Shown here: positions 1 to 8,204 of the stretch, piece after piece | How the letters are laid out: the number at the start of each line of letters is the position of its first letter | Position numbering within the stretch: the stretch's first letter is position 1 | Origin: Frigoribacterium sp. Leaf415 | GTDB taxonomy: Bacteria; Actinomycetota; Actinomycetes; Actinomycetales; Microbacteriaceae | Assembly: GCF_001424645.1 (NCBI RefSeq) | Contig: NZ_LMQR01000001.1 | Span: 62,001-126,000, forward strand | Direction of reading: 5' to 3' | Length of the DNA: 64,000 bases | Position numbers and translations under genes: made by a program | Notes under the pieces: generated by a model | Databases searched by the model: none | Told to the model about the DNA's origin: nothing | What the model saw: the letters and a program-made list of their open reading frames with translations, nothing else

Positions 1-19
1 AACCATTATCACCTAGCGT
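1..19 (+). promoter_or_regulatory. Candidate Zur half-site plus leaderless -10 (TAGCGT)
   Basis: ATTATCA at 5-11 matches the right half of an actinobacterial Zur box; the left half would lie outside the window. TAGCGT at 14-19 is a -10-like box six bases before the ATG at 26. The spacing is identical to the aztA promoter at 8176-8205 (TTATCA, 2 bases, TAGNGT, 6 bases, ATG), which is why I read this as a second member of the same zinc regulon. Confidence 0.5.
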
Positions 20-25
20 GGGGGC

Positions 26-1075
26 ATGACCGAATCGACCCGCGCCTCCTCGTCCTCACGCCACCGGGGCGTCGTCCTCGTGACGGGGCAGAGCCCCACG
101 GTGGTGGACCGGGTGGCCGACCGGCTGGCCGGGTCGACGACCCGTCAGGTGGACTCGGGGCCGGACGTGCACGACGCCGCGGACGCCGTGCACCGGCTCG
201 CGCTCGACCTCGCGCACGACGGGCAGCCGATCGACGTCGTCGCCACGCTCGCGGCCGGCACGCCGAGCCGCGCCGCCGGGCTGCTGCTCGGTTCCCTGCT
301 CGACTCGTCCCTGGGTCGCCCCGACGGTCGCTCGCTGCTGCAGCACGTCGTCTCGGTCGTCAGCGCGGTCGACCTGGTCGACCTCGTGCTGGGCGGTGTC
401 GACGACCGATTCCTCGCCGCCGAGCACGTCGTCGACCTCGTCGAGTACGCGACCGTGATCGTCCTGGTCGACACGGCCGCCGTACCCCCGCGCGACCTGC
501 GGACGATCCGCCGGTTGCTCGCACGACTGGCACCGGAGAGCCGCGTGACGAGCGTCGACGCCGTGCGACGCGAGACCCTCGAGAGCCCGGGAGGCGCGGC
601 GCAGCTCGGTGGCGCCGCCGGCTGGATGCAGGCCCTCTCGGAGCACACCCCCGACCTCGACCACGACGGGGTCATCACGACGTGCGTCTACCGGGACGAG
701 CGACCGTTCCACCCCGGCCGCCTCGCCGTGGCGGTCGAGCACACCTTCGCCCCGGGCGCCGTCGGCACGGTGCTGCGCTCCCGCGGGTTCACGCAGTTCG
801 CGACGCGCTGCGACCGGGTGGGCTCGTGGTCGAGCGTCGGGCAGATGCTGAGCCTCGACCCGACCTCGAGCCCGTCGTGGCACCCCGATTCGCCACACGG
901 CCAGCAGATCGCCTTCTTCGGTCTCGACCTCGACGTCGCGACGATCCGTCGAGAGCTCGACGCGTGCCTCCTGACCGACGACGAGTTGCTGGGCGACCCG
1001 GCCGGCTGGCGCGACTTCGCCGACCCGTTCCCGGTGTGGAGCGGGCCGGGGGCCGGGCCGGGGCACCGGCACTAG
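26..1075 (+). CDS. CobW C-terminal domain protein lacking a P-loop (COG0523-like)
   Basis: A 349-residue protein. The C-terminal third (about residues 225-335) resembles the CobW_C domain, including the GFTQFATR and SVGQMLSLDP segments and a WHPDSPHGQQ motif common in actinobacterial zinc-responsive COG0523 proteins. COG0523 GTPases are metal chaperones, several of them under Zur control. The N-terminus (GVVLVTGQSPTVVDRV) has the position and fold context of the Walker A strand but no GxxxxGK[ST], and I see no GCxCC metal motif, so GTP binding is probably lost. The ATG at 26 is six bases from a -10 box, so the mRNA is likely leaderless. The putative Zur half-site and the azt locus 3 kb away support a zinc-starvation role. 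The exact function is unknown. Confidence 0.7.
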   Translation: MTESTRASSSSRHRGVVLVTGQSPTVVDRVADRLAGSTTRQVDSGPDVHDAADAVHRLALDLAHDGQPIDVVATLAAGTPSRAAGLLLGSLLDSSLGRPDGRSLLQHVVSVVSAVDLVDLVLGGVDDRFLAAEHVVDLVEYATVIVLVDTAAVPPRDLRTIRRLLARLAPESRVTSVDAVRRETLESPGGAAQLGGAAGWMQALSEHTPDLDHDGVITTCVYRDERPFHPGRLAVAVEHTFAPGAVGTVLRSRGFTQFATRCDRVGSWSSVGQMLSLDPTSSPSWHPDSPHGQQIAFFGLDLDVATIRRELDACLLTDDELLGDPAGWRDFADPFPVWSGPGAGPGHRH

Positions 1076-1105
1076 GTTCGAGGGACGGCTCGCGGCGAAA
1101 AGGGG

Positions 1106-1411
1106 GTGGCCATGGAGTTCGCGTTCGACGCCGACCTGTGGCGGTGGGAGAGTCGTCGGGCCTTCTACACGTTCGTCAGCCTGCCGCCCGAGGTCGAGGA
1201 CCACGTCCTGATGGTGGCCGGCGATCTGCTGCGCGGCTGGGGTTCCGTCCGGGTGGAGGCGCGGGTCGGCTCGTCGACGTTCGCCACGTCGGTCTTCCCC
1301 CTCGGTGACGACAATGCCTACGCGCTGCCTGTCAAGCGGGCCGTGCGCGATGCCGAGGGCGTCGCGGTCGGCGACACCGTCGCCGTGAGGTTGCGCCTGC
1401 TCGACTTCTGA
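1106..1411 (+). CDS. DUF1905 domain protein
   Basis: A 101-residue protein (99 if the in-frame ATG at 1112 is used instead of the GTG at 1106). It begins with a beta-strand-rich segment ending in WRWESRRAFYTFVSLP and ends VAVRLRLLDF, which fits the small beta-barrel DUF1905 family. The family has no established biochemical function. AGGGGG at 1101-1106 gives a Shine-Dalgarno sequence well spaced for the ATG at 1112. It lies 30 bp after the CobW-like gene on the same strand and may be cotranscribed with it. Confidence 0.7.
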   Translation: MAMEFAFDADLWRWESRRAFYTFVSLPPEVEDHVLMVAGDLLRGWGSVRVEARVGSSTFATSVFPLGDDNAYALPVKRAVRDAEGVAVGDTVAVRLRLLDF

Positions 1412-1492
1412 GCGGGCCCTGGGTCTTGACGGTGCGCCGGGGCGGGTCCCCTGTGTGGCTCACCACTCGTGGACCGTTCGAAGGAGAACCCC

Positions 1493-1960
1493 GTGCCCAT
1501 GATCTTCGTCAACCTGCCCGTGACCGACCTCGACCGGGCGAAGTCGTTCTACACGGCGCTCGGGTTCACCGTCAACCCGCACTTCACCGACGAGAACGCC
1601 GCCTGCATGGTCGTGGAGGAGGACCACAGCGCGTTCATGATCCTCACGCGCGACTTCTTCCAGACCTTCACCGACCTGCCCATCGGCGACCCGACCGCCG
1701 CGGCCTCGGTCGCCACGGCCGTCATGCTCGACTCGCGGGACGAGGTCGACTCGACGGTCACGGCCGGCCTCGACGCCGGAGGTGCGGAAGCGCGCCCCGC
1801 GACCGACTACGGCTTCATGTACCAACGTCAGCTGACCGACCCGGACGGCAACATCCTCGAGTTCGGCTGGATGGAACCGGCCGCCGCCGAACAGGGCCCC
1901 GAGGCCTACGCGCAGCAGCAGGGCGTCGACCCGCAGGGCGTCGACCCGCGCGGCGCCTGA
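1493..1960 (+). CDS. VOC (glyoxalase/bleomycin-resistance) family protein
   Basis: A 155-residue single VOC module. It opens with IFVNLPVTDLDRAKSFYTAL, typical of the first beta-alpha unit, and ends with TDPDGNILEFGWME, which carries the usual metal-ligand glutamate of the last strand. Family members include glyoxalases, dioxygenases and antibiotic-binding proteins; this 28I-like subgroup is mostly uncharacterised. I chose GTG at 1493 because AAGGAG at 1481-1486 is correctly spaced; ATG at 1499 is an alternative. The tail repeats GVDPQGVDPRG and looks disordered. A strong hairpin follows the stop codon. Confidence 0.8.
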   Translation: MPMIFVNLPVTDLDRAKSFYTALGFTVNPHFTDENAACMVVEEDHSAFMILTRDFFQTFTDLPIGDPTAAASVATAVMLDSRDEVDSTVTAGLDAGGAEARPATDYGFMYQRQLTDPDGNILEFGWMEPAAAEQGPEAYAQQQGVDPQGVDPRGA

Positions 1961-1963
1961 CGA

Positions 1964-2021
1964 TCGAGTGGGCAGAAGTCGTCCTTGGTGCGACCGGGAA
2001 GGACGATTTCTGCCCACTCGA
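1964..2021. terminator. Long hairpin after the VOC gene
   Basis: Arms at 1964-1986 and 1999-2021 pair over 23 bases with one mismatch around a 12-base loop. There is no U-run, as is usual for high-GC actinobacterial terminators. It resembles the other long intergenic hairpins in the window in size but not in sequence. Confidence 0.6.
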
Positions 2022-2057
2022 CCACCGCCCCGTCGGGCGCGAAGCCCGAGGATGGCT

Positions 2058-2063
2058 CATGAT
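2058..2063 (+). promoter_or_regulatory. Possible leaderless -10 (CATGAT)
   Basis: CATGAT lies six bases before the GTG at 2070, the same spacing as the better leaderless promoters in this window. Confidence 0.3.
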
Positions 2064-2069
2064 GGCCGC

Positions 2070-2384
2070 GTGGGCACACTGCGCTACGGCGCCGAGGCGA
2101 TCTCGATGGACGACCGGACGCTCGGCCACGTCCAACGCGCGATGGCGGGGAAGCTGCGCAACGGCGAGGGCTTCCTGCTGACCTGGCGGCTGAGCCCCGA
2201 CGAGGGCTCGGGCCGCCTGAGCCTCTGGTGCGCCCCGGGCATCCCGCTGGTGTTCCGGTACGACGAGCCCGTCGGGGCGATCGACTCGTCCGTGGTGCGG
2301 GCCCTCGTCACGACGAGCTACGAGGGTCGCGGGCACCTCGACGCCACCGCTCTCGCACCCACGCCGCCCCACGCGACGGACTGA
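2070..2384 (+). CDS. Small DUF7882-like Microbacteriaceae protein
   Basis: About 104 residues starting MGTLRYG from the GTG at 2070; an upstream ATG at 2052 would add six residues. The order GTLRYG, DDRTLGHVQ, KLRNGEGF, W-S-P-GSGR-LW, IPLVFRY matches a small family very common in Microbacteriaceae that automatic pipelines often mislabel ATP-dependent DNA ligase. It has no ligase motifs, being far too short and lacking KxDG. Its function is unknown. It ends 16 bp from the end of the convergent AraC gene. Confidence 0.7.
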   Translation: MGTLRYGAEAISMDDRTLGHVQRAMAGKLRNGEGFLLTWRLSPDEGSGRLSLWCAPGIPLVFRYDEPVGAIDSSVVRALVTTSYEGRGHLDATALAPTPPHATD

Positions 2385-2400
2385 GCCGTCGCCCGGGTGC

Positions 2401-3435
2401 TCAGCGGGCGAGCGTGTCGCGCGGGTACTCGTCGAACCGCTCGGCGTAGGCGCCGGCGAAGCGGCCGAAGTTGCCGAAGCCCCAGCGCCGGGCGACGTCC
2501 GACACACGGGTCTCGTTCGGCGACGCCGCCAGCAGGTCGTCCCGGACGCGGTCGAGCCGCACCTGCCGCAGGTACGCCGCGGGCGACGTGCCGAGGTGCT
2601 CCTTCATCGACGTCTGCAGGGTGCGGGTGTGCATGCCCGACGCCTCGGCGATGTCGGCGGGGGTGATCGGTTCGGCGGCGTGGGCGTGGATGTACTCGAC
2701 CGCGTGCCGGACGCGGGCGGCCTCCTGCGTGCGGAGGCCGACCGGCACGTCGACGGCCCGCCACGGGAAGAGGTCGAGCATGGCCCGGGCCAGGGCGAGC
2801 TGGGCCTCGAGCCGCACGAGGGGGGACGCCTGCTCGGCCACGACGGCCGCGGCGCTCGAGCCGACGGCGGCGCGCCAGGCCGCGACCGCCTCGGGCCGCG
2901 GGGTGACCGCGTAGTCGAACACGATGCGCTGCGACGGTCCGCCGTGGCGTTCGGCGGCGGTCTGCTCGAGGAACGCGCTGCCGACCTGCACCATGCTGTT
3001 CGTCCGCGGGGTCGACTCGAACGAGAAGGCCTCCTCCGCCGGCATGAGGAACGGCGTGGAGCCCTCGCTCGTGAAGGTGTGGCCGCGCTGGTGCAGCGTG
3101 GTGCGACCACTGCGGTTCCACGCGACGATGTACTGCCCCGGGAAGGGGATCTCGCCCTGCATCGGGGCGGCGAACGACGAGGTCTGCAGCACGAGACGGT
3201 GGTCGCCGGCGAGCACGTACGAGTACTCGAAGGGGGTGCCGCCCGGCTGGGCCCGGAAACGTCGGCCCCGGTAGTGCGTCTCGAGGCGGCGGGTCGCCTC
3301 GCGCAGGTCGGTGCCGCCGTCCTGCACGCGCCGGTAGGTCGACGCGGTGCCGCCCGTGAGGTCGACGGGGTGCGAGGTGACTCCGCCCGTGGGGTCCGGT
3401 TCTCCGTCGGGCTCACTGACGTAGAAGCTCGGCAT
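2401..3435 (-). CDS. AraC family transcriptional regulator
   Basis: A 344-residue regulator with an N-terminal AraC-binding-like sensor region and a C-terminal double helix-turn-helix (about residues 240-340). The HTH pair is visible as ITPADIAEASGMHTRTLQ and VSDVARRWGFGNFGRFAGAY, followed by the usual Y-P-R end. The sensor effector cannot be told from the sequence. The start ATG at 3435 is preceded by GAGAGG at good spacing; the open frame continues upstream but without a ribosome site. It is monocistronic, and its downstream neighbour is convergent. The target genes are not obvious; none of the neighbours is a clear catabolic operon. Confidence 0.85.
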   Translation of the reverse strand: MPSFYVSEPDGEPDPTGGVTSHPVDLTGGTASTYRRVQDGGTDLREATRRLETHYRGRRFRAQPGGTPFEYSYVLAGDHRLVLQTSSFAAPMQGEIPFPGQYIVAWNRSGRTTLHQRGHTFTSEGSTPFLMPAEEAFSFESTPRTNSMVQVGSAFLEQTAAERHGGPSQRIVFDYAVTPRPEAVAAWRAAVGSSAAAVVAEQASPLVRLEAQLALARAMLDLFPWRAVDVPVGLRTQEAARVRHAVEYIHAHAAEPITPADIAEASGMHTRTLQTSMKEHLGTSPAAYLRQVRLDRVRDDLLAASPNETRVSDVARRWGFGNFGRFAGAYAERFDEYPRDTLAR

Positions 3436-3653
3436 GGTGGTCCTCTCGATCCGTCGTCCTGCTGCACCGCCGCGGTGAAGGGCGGCACACGATGGAGACG
3501 ATGCCCGAGGGCGAAACGTCACGAAATCGTCGGACTCTCCCGAGCTTCGGTGCGGCGGGACTCGGCGACGGGACTCGAGGTGCCCCCAATCGGCGGGCCA
3601 GCGGGGGCGGGCCGGGGGCATCGCAGCGGGCCGTGCGCAGCCCCGGACGACGA

Positions 3654-3685
3654 AGGAGGCGCGGTGCCGTCGCACCGCGCCTCCT
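3654..3685 (-). terminator. Terminator of the azt operon built from two inverted GGAGGCGCGG motifs
   Basis: Arms 3654-3667 and 3672-3685 are a perfect 14-bp stem with a 4-base loop. Each arm is a copy of the dispersed AGGAGGCGCGGTGC motif, in opposite orientation. It lies just downstream of the minus-strand azt operon. Confidence 0.75.
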
Positions 3686-3704
3686 CGTCCCCGGGGTGGT
3701 CGCG

Positions 3705-4934
3705 TCAGTCGGCCGTGGCCACCGCGATCTCGTTCGGGGTGACGTCGAGTTCGCGCGACGACAGCACCTCGCCGGTGCTCAGGTCGACCGCGTGCACGCT
3801 GTTCGTGGCCGGCTCGGTGACGTAGCCGACGTCACCCGCGACGACGATCGCGGGGTGGGCGTCCTGCCACTCGGCCGGGCCCTCCCAGGGGGCGACAACG
3901 GGCCACGAGGCCGTGAGCTCGCCCGTCGCGGGGTCGAGCACGTGCACGGCGCCGTCGGTGCCGATCAGGTACGCGAGGTCGCCCGGGCCGCGGGCCACGC
4001 CACGGAAGGTGTACTCGACGCCCTCGGGCAGGTCGACCACGTCGAGGGTGTCGGCGGCGGTGTCGATCAGGGTGACGGCGTGCAGCAGGTAGCCCTCGGC
4101 GTCGGGGTCGTCCTTGTGGTCGCCGACGACGATCGGGCTGGTCTCGCTCACCCAGGCGTTGCCCATGCGGCCGTAGGGCTGCGAGGGGGAGTCGAGCTCG
4201 GTGATCGTGCCGTCGTGGTACACCAGCGCGCCGTCCTCGCAGCCGAACACGACGGTCTCGTCGGCCGCGGTGCCCTCGCCGTGGACGCCCGGGCACTCGT
4301 CGCTCTGCGCGACGACCGTGCCGTCGGCGTCGCGGACCTCGATGCCCGTGCGGCCGTCGGAGTCGCCGACCGTCGTCAGGAAGGTGCCGTCCTCGAGCAC
4401 GACCGAGACGCCGTGGTGCGGCTCGACGCCCTCGATCGTCTCGACCGCGGGCAGCTCGCCGTCCGCGACCGCGGCCGTCAGGTCGGCGGACTCGAACACG
4501 GTGGTGTCGCTCGTGCCGTCGGCGTAGAGGATCGTCTTGCCGCCGTGGCGGACGACGTGGCCCGCGGTGTCGGCGTCGAAGACGAGGTCGGTCAGGGCGG
4601 GGTCGTCCGAGCTGCCGGCCGCGGTGTCGAGCACCTGGAAGCCCTCGCTCGTCGTCACCATGACGTGTCGGCCGTCGCCGGCGGGGTTCAGGCGGGTGAA
4701 TTCCTCGGAGTCGAACTCGCCGACGGTCTCGAGGGTCTCGCCGTCGAGCACGGTGACGCGGCCCTCGGACGAGACCGCGAGGCGGGGGCCGGACGAGGAG
4801 GCGCCGGTCGCGTCGGTGCCGTCGGTGCCGTCGGACGCGGTTCCGGGTCCGCCGGTCGAGCAGGCGACGAGGGTCGCGGCGACGCCGAGGGCGAGCAGTG
4901 TGCCGCCGGTTCGTCGCAGGTGGGTGGTGCGCAT
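3705..4934 (-). CDS. aztD: AztD-like zinc metallochaperone lipoprotein (copy 1)
   Basis: A 409-residue protein with a lipoprotein signal (basic N-terminus, hydrophobic core, LVAC lipobox with Cys at about 25) and then repeated four-strand units such as VTVLDGETLETVGEF and VHVLDPATGELTASW that indicate a beta-propeller. In Paracoccus, AztD is a periplasmic propeller that passes zinc to the binding protein AztC; here it would be membrane-anchored outside the cell. Histidines in PHHGVSVV and GDHKDDPD are possible ligands. It is the last gene of the aztB-D2-C-D1 operon, 29 bp after aztC, with GAGGAAC as ribosome site. Family assignment rests on architecture plus operon context. Confidence 0.75.
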   Translation of the reverse strand: MRTTHLRRTGGTLLALGVAATLVACSTGGPGTASDGTDGTDATGASSSGPRLAVSSEGRVTVLDGETLETVGEFDSEEFTRLNPAGDGRHVMVTTSEGFQVLDTAAGSSDDPALTDLVFDADTAGHVVRHGGKTILYADGTSDTTVFESADLTAAVADGELPAVETIEGVEPHHGVSVVLEDGTFLTTVGDSDGRTGIEVRDADGTVVAQSDECPGVHGEGTAADETVVFGCEDGALVYHDGTITELDSPSQPYGRMGNAWVSETSPIVVGDHKDDPDAEGYLLHAVTLIDTAADTLDVVDLPEGVEYTFRGVARGPGDLAYLIGTDGAVHVLDPATGELTASWPVVAPWEGPAEWQDAHPAIVVAGDVGYVTEPATNSVHAVDLSTGEVLSSRELDVTPNEIAVATAD

Positions 4935-4963
4935 GGGTGTTCCTCTTTCTGGTGGTCGGGCGC

Positions 4964-5935
4964 TCAGGGCGAGAGCCCGGTGGCGATGCGCTCGGTGTCG
5001 ACGCGCATCATGGTCAGGTAGTCGGGGGCGTCGCCGTCGGCCGCGGTGAGCGACTCGGTGAAGAGCTCGACGACGTCGACGTGGACGTCCGCCTCGCTCG
5101 CCAGGGCCTGCACGAGCCGGTCGGGCGACGACGACTCGGCGAACACGGTCGGGACGCCCGTCGTCTCGACGGCGTCGACCAGGTCGGCGAGGTCGGAGGC
5201 CGACGGCGCCGCGAGCGTCGTCCCGCCGGGGATCACGGCCCCGACGACGTCGAAGTCGAAGCGGTCGGCGAGGTAGCCGAAGACGTGATGGTTCGTCACG
5301 AGCGCGCGACGCTCGGCCGGGATCGCCGCGAACGCCGTGGTCATCTCGGCGTCGAGCCGGTCGAGCTCGGCCCGGTAGTCGGCGGTGCGGGCGGTGAGCG
5401 CCGCGGTGTCGACGCCGTCGACCTCGGCGAGCACCGGACCGAGGGCGTCGACGACGTCGAGCATGCGTCCCGGGTCGGTCCAGAAGTGCGGGTCGGGGGT
5501 GCCGGCGGCGTCGCCCTCGCGGTAGTCGAGCACGTCGATCGCGTCGGCCGCGACGAACGAGGGCACGCCGGCGTCGACCGCCGCGTCGAGGTGCTGCTGG
5601 AGGCCTTCCTCGAGGCCGAGGCCGTTCGAGACGACGAGGTCGGCCGCCCGCATCCGCGCCGCCTGCTGCGCCGAGATCTCGAACGAGTGCGGGTCGGCGT
5701 CCGGCTTCATCAGGGTGACGACCTCGGCCTGGTCGCCGACGAGCTCGTCGACGACGTCGCCGAGGATGTTCGTCGACACGAAGACGACCGGGCGGTCGTC
5801 GCCGGCGGGCGCACAGCCGGTCAGGGCCAGCGCGGCCGCGACGGTCACGGCGGCGATGCGGGCGGCGATGCGGGTGGCGGCGGGTCGGGCGGTGGCGAGT
5901 CCGGTCCTGTGGCGGGCCGTCGACGGTGCCGTCAT
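4964..5935 (-). CDS. aztC: Zinc ABC transporter substrate-binding lipoprotein AztC
   Basis: A 323-residue cluster A-I metal-binding protein. The N-terminus is a lipoprotein signal ending in LTGC. Mature-domain features are VSTNILGDVV, DADPHSFE (first ligand His), DPHFWTDPGRM, NHHVFGYLADRF (second ligand His) and AESSSPDRL, the usual order for ZnuA/AztC. It captures zinc outside the membrane and delivers it to AztB. Its ATG overlaps the stop of the upstream aztD-like gene (ATGA), so translation is probably coupled. It sits between two AztD homologues, an unusual arrangement. Confidence 0.9.
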   Translation of the reverse strand: MTAPSTARHRTGLATARPAATRIAARIAAVTVAAALALTGCAPAGDDRPVVFVSTNILGDVVDELVGDQAEVVTLMKPDADPHSFEISAQQAARMRAADLVVSNGLGLEEGLQQHLDAAVDAGVPSFVAADAIDVLDYREGDAAGTPDPHFWTDPGRMLDVVDALGPVLAEVDGVDTAALTARTADYRAELDRLDAEMTTAFAAIPAERRALVTNHHVFGYLADRFDFDVVGAVIPGGTTLAAPSASDLADLVDAVETTGVPTVFAESSSPDRLVQALASEADVHVDVVELFTESLTAADGDAPDYLTMMRVDTERIATGLSP

Positions 5936-7200
5936 CGTCCGGTCTCCGCGACGAAGGCCGGTTCGGTCGTCGTGTCGAAGCTGCGGGCGATCCGTGCGCC
6001 GTCGGCGGGGTCGATCTCGTACAGCCGCCCTTCGACCGGGGCCGAGAGGTACGCGCGCTGCTGGTCGGCGATCAGCGTCGGCGTGCGGCCCGCGGCGAGC
6101 GAGTCCGCGACGAGCGGCGCGGTCTCGGCGACGACCTGGCCGGTGGTGCCGTCGAGGACGAGCACCCGGCCGTCCTGCGCGAGGGCCAGGAGGCGCTGGT
6201 CGGCGTCGTCCACGGCGGTCACCGTGACCAGCGGCGTCGGCGCCGCCAGCAGCGTCCAGGCCCGGGCACGGGTGTCGAGCAGCCAGACGCCCTCGGAGCC
6301 GGCGAGCCCGGCCACGGTGGGTCGCCCCTCCCTGTTGTCGAACGCGGTGGCCGGGGCCGCCGTGCCTCCCGACGACAGGACCGTGCCGGCGGGGTAGGGG
6401 ATGTGCTCGACGACGAGCTCGTCGTCGTCGACGGTCGCGAGCAGCGCGCCGTCCGAGCAGCCGACGACGGCCCCGACGCGGGTCGTGATCGTGCCGGAGG
6501 CGTCCGGGCAGGCCTCGCGCAGGCCCGTCTCGTCGCCGTCGGCGGTGTGCCCGACGAGCGTCGTCGCCTCGCCGCGTCCCTCGGTCACCAGGGCGTACGA
6601 CCCCACGGGCACGACCAGGCCGGCGCCGGGTTCGCCGTCGAGGCGGAATCGTTCGCGCAGCTCGCCCCGTGACAGCGCCTCGGTGTCGAGCAGCACCGCG
6701 TCGCCCGAGCCGGCGAAGTGCACGCCGGTCGAGCCCGAGGTCGACAGGTTGGTGGTCGCGACGGTGACCGGGCCGTCGCCCTCGACCGTGCCGAGGAGGC
6801 GCGGGTCGGCCCGGTAGTAGTGGAAGTGGTCCACGTGGTCCCACGTCCAGACCCCGCTGTCGACGATCTCGAGGCCGCGAGAGGTCTCGGCGAAGAGGTA
6901 CCGCCCGTCGGTCTCCACGGCGGTCGGGGCCTCGATCGAGCCGAGCTCGACGACGCTCTCGTCGAGCAGGTCCAGGTGGGCGACCGTGCCCTCCGGGTCG
7001 ATCGTGGTGAGGCCGAGGCGCGGTTCGGCGAGTTCCTCGGCACCGGAGACGGCACCGTGGCCCTCGCCCGTGGTGTCGCTCGAGTCGGTCGACGACTCCC
7101 GGTCGGCGCCGTCGCCGCCCGGGGCGGTGCCGGTCGAACAGGCGGTCAGCCCGAGGGCGAGCGCGCCGAGCAGGCAGGTCGAGAGGAGGGGGGATCGCAT
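5932..7200 (-). CDS. aztD: AztD-like zinc metallochaperone lipoprotein (copy 2)
   Basis: A 422-residue lipoprotein with an LTAC lipobox, a Ser/Asp-rich linker, then propeller-like repeats (GTVAHLDLLDE, GRYLFAETSRGLEIVDSG, GRVLVLDGTTGQVV). It aligns in layout with the 3705-4934 protein but has diverged strongly. The motif WDHVDHFHYY carries four histidine/aspartate residues in a row and is a likely zinc site. Start ATG at 7200 follows AAGGA. It is second in the operon after aztB and overlaps aztC by ATGA, so it probably hands zinc to AztC; whether both AztD copies do the same job is unknown. Confidence 0.75.
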   Translation of the reverse strand: MRSPLLSTCLLGALALGLTACSTGTAPGGDGADRESSTDSSDTTGEGHGAVSGAEELAEPRLGLTTIDPEGTVAHLDLLDESVVELGSIEAPTAVETDGRYLFAETSRGLEIVDSGVWTWDHVDHFHYYRADPRLLGTVEGDGPVTVATTNLSTSGSTGVHFAGSGDAVLLDTEALSRGELRERFRLDGEPGAGLVVPVGSYALVTEGRGEATTLVGHTADGDETGLREACPDASGTITTRVGAVVGCSDGALLATVDDDELVVEHIPYPAGTVLSSGGTAAPATAFDNREGRPTVAGLAGSEGVWLLDTRARAWTLLAAPTPLVTVTAVDDADQRLLALAQDGRVLVLDGTTGQVVAETAPLVADSLAAGRTPTLIADQQRAYLSAPVEGRLYEIDPADGARIARSFDTTTEPAFVAETGR

Positions 7201-7253
7201 GCGGTCCTTCCGGGTGGGCGTGGTGGGGGCGTGGGTGGGGGAGTGCGGGCGGG

Positions 7254-8153
7254 TCAGGAGGCGCGGGTCACGACGGGTGCCGTGCTCGCCGGCCCCGGGG
7301 CGGCGGTGTCGGCCCGTCGCTTCCGGCGTCGGCCCACGGCGGCGTGGCCGACGCCCGACAGGCCGGCGAACGCGATGGCCGTCGCCGCGATCGAGGCACC
7401 CGCGGCCGTGGCGGCGTGCCACGAGACGAGCAACCCGACGGCGACCGCGAGCACGCCGATCACCGCGGAGAGGACCATCCGCGTCGGCAGGCGCGTCGTC
7501 CAGTGGCCCGCGGCGACGGCCGGCGCGAGCAGCAGCCCGACGACGAGCAGCGACCCGACGGCCTGGTACGAGGCGACGACGGCGAGCGTGACCAGGCCCA
7601 CGAGCACGGCCTGGGCCGAGCGCGGGCCGAGCCCCAGCACGGCGGCCAGCCGCGGGTCGAGGGCGAGGGCGAGCAGGGAGCGGTGGAAGGCGACGGCGAG
7701 GCCGACGCCGACGACGGCCGCGCCGGCGAGCAGGCCGAGGTCAGCTGTCGTGATCGCGAGGACGTCGCCGAACAGGATCGAGGTGGCGTCGGTCGCGAAG
7801 CTGCCCGAGTGCGAGATGACGACGACGCCGAGCGCGAGCATCGCGACGAAGAGCAGGCCGATGCTCGTGTCGTATGACAGGCGACCGCGCCGTTGCAGTG
7901 CCGCGACGCCCAGGCTCATGACGACGGCGCTGAGCGCCCCGCCGACGAGGACGGGCGCCCCGAGCACGGTCGCGAGGGCGACGCCGGGCAGCATGCCGTG
8001 CGCGAGCGCCTCGCCGAGGAAGGCCATGCCGCGCACCACGACCCACGTGCCGACGACCCCGCAGAGGACCGCGACGAGGCCGCCGCCGACGAGGGCGCGC
8101 TGGACGAAGTCGAGCGAGAACGGCTCGAGGACGGCGGTGGAGAGGAGGGGCAT
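7254..8153 (-). CDS. aztB: Zinc ABC transporter permease AztB
   Basis: A 299-residue integral membrane protein of the ZnuB/AztB type with about nine hydrophobic segments, for example LVGGGLVAVLCGVVGTWVV, DLGLLAGAAVVGVGLAVAF and LAPAVAAGHWTTRLPTRM near the C-terminus. It forms the membrane channel for zinc, working with AztA (ATPase) and AztC. The start ATG at 8153 opens the minus-strand operon, 22 bp from the Zur-like box that also serves the divergent aztA. The open frame extends far upstream but only antisense to aztA. Confidence 0.9.
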   Translation of the reverse strand: MPLLSTAVLEPFSLDFVQRALVGGGLVAVLCGVVGTWVVVRGMAFLGEALAHGMLPGVALATVLGAPVLVGGALSAVVMSLGVAALQRRGRLSYDTSIGLLFVAMLALGVVVISHSGSFATDATSILFGDVLAITTADLGLLAGAAVVGVGLAVAFHRSLLALALDPRLAAVLGLGPRSAQAVLVGLVTLAVVASYQAVGSLLVVGLLLAPAVAAGHWTTRLPTRMVLSAVIGVLAVAVGLLVSWHAATAAGASIAATAIAFAGLSGVGHAAVGRRRKRRADTAAPGPASTAPVVTRAS

Positions 8154-8175
8154 GAGACACGACCGTAGCTGAGAA

Positions 8176-8198
8176 TGAGAACGCTTATCAACTAGAGT
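8176..8198. promoter_or_regulatory. Zur box and leaderless aztA promoter
   Basis: TGAGAACGCTTATCA (8176-8190) is a 7-1-7 imperfect palindrome of the kind bound by actinobacterial Zur. TAGAGT (8193-8198) is a -10 box six bases before the aztA ATG at 8205. The 51-bp intergenic region separates aztA from the divergent aztB operon, so one operator probably controls both. Confidence 0.7.
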
Positions 8199-8204
8199 GG
8201 GCGC

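Noticed and set aside
56..1204. Long minus-strand open frame opposite the CobW-like gene
   Set aside because: Arg/Gly/Val-rich shadow typical of high-GC DNA; no domain, no ribosome site, fully antisense to a better gene.
2070..2384. ATP-dependent DNA ligase annotation for the 104-residue protein
   Set aside because: Too short and no nucleotidyltransferase motifs; the name is a propagated mislabel.
2596..3825. Plus-strand open frame of about 409 codons across the AraC gene
   Set aside because: Antisense to a clear AraC regulator; composition is that of a shadow frame.
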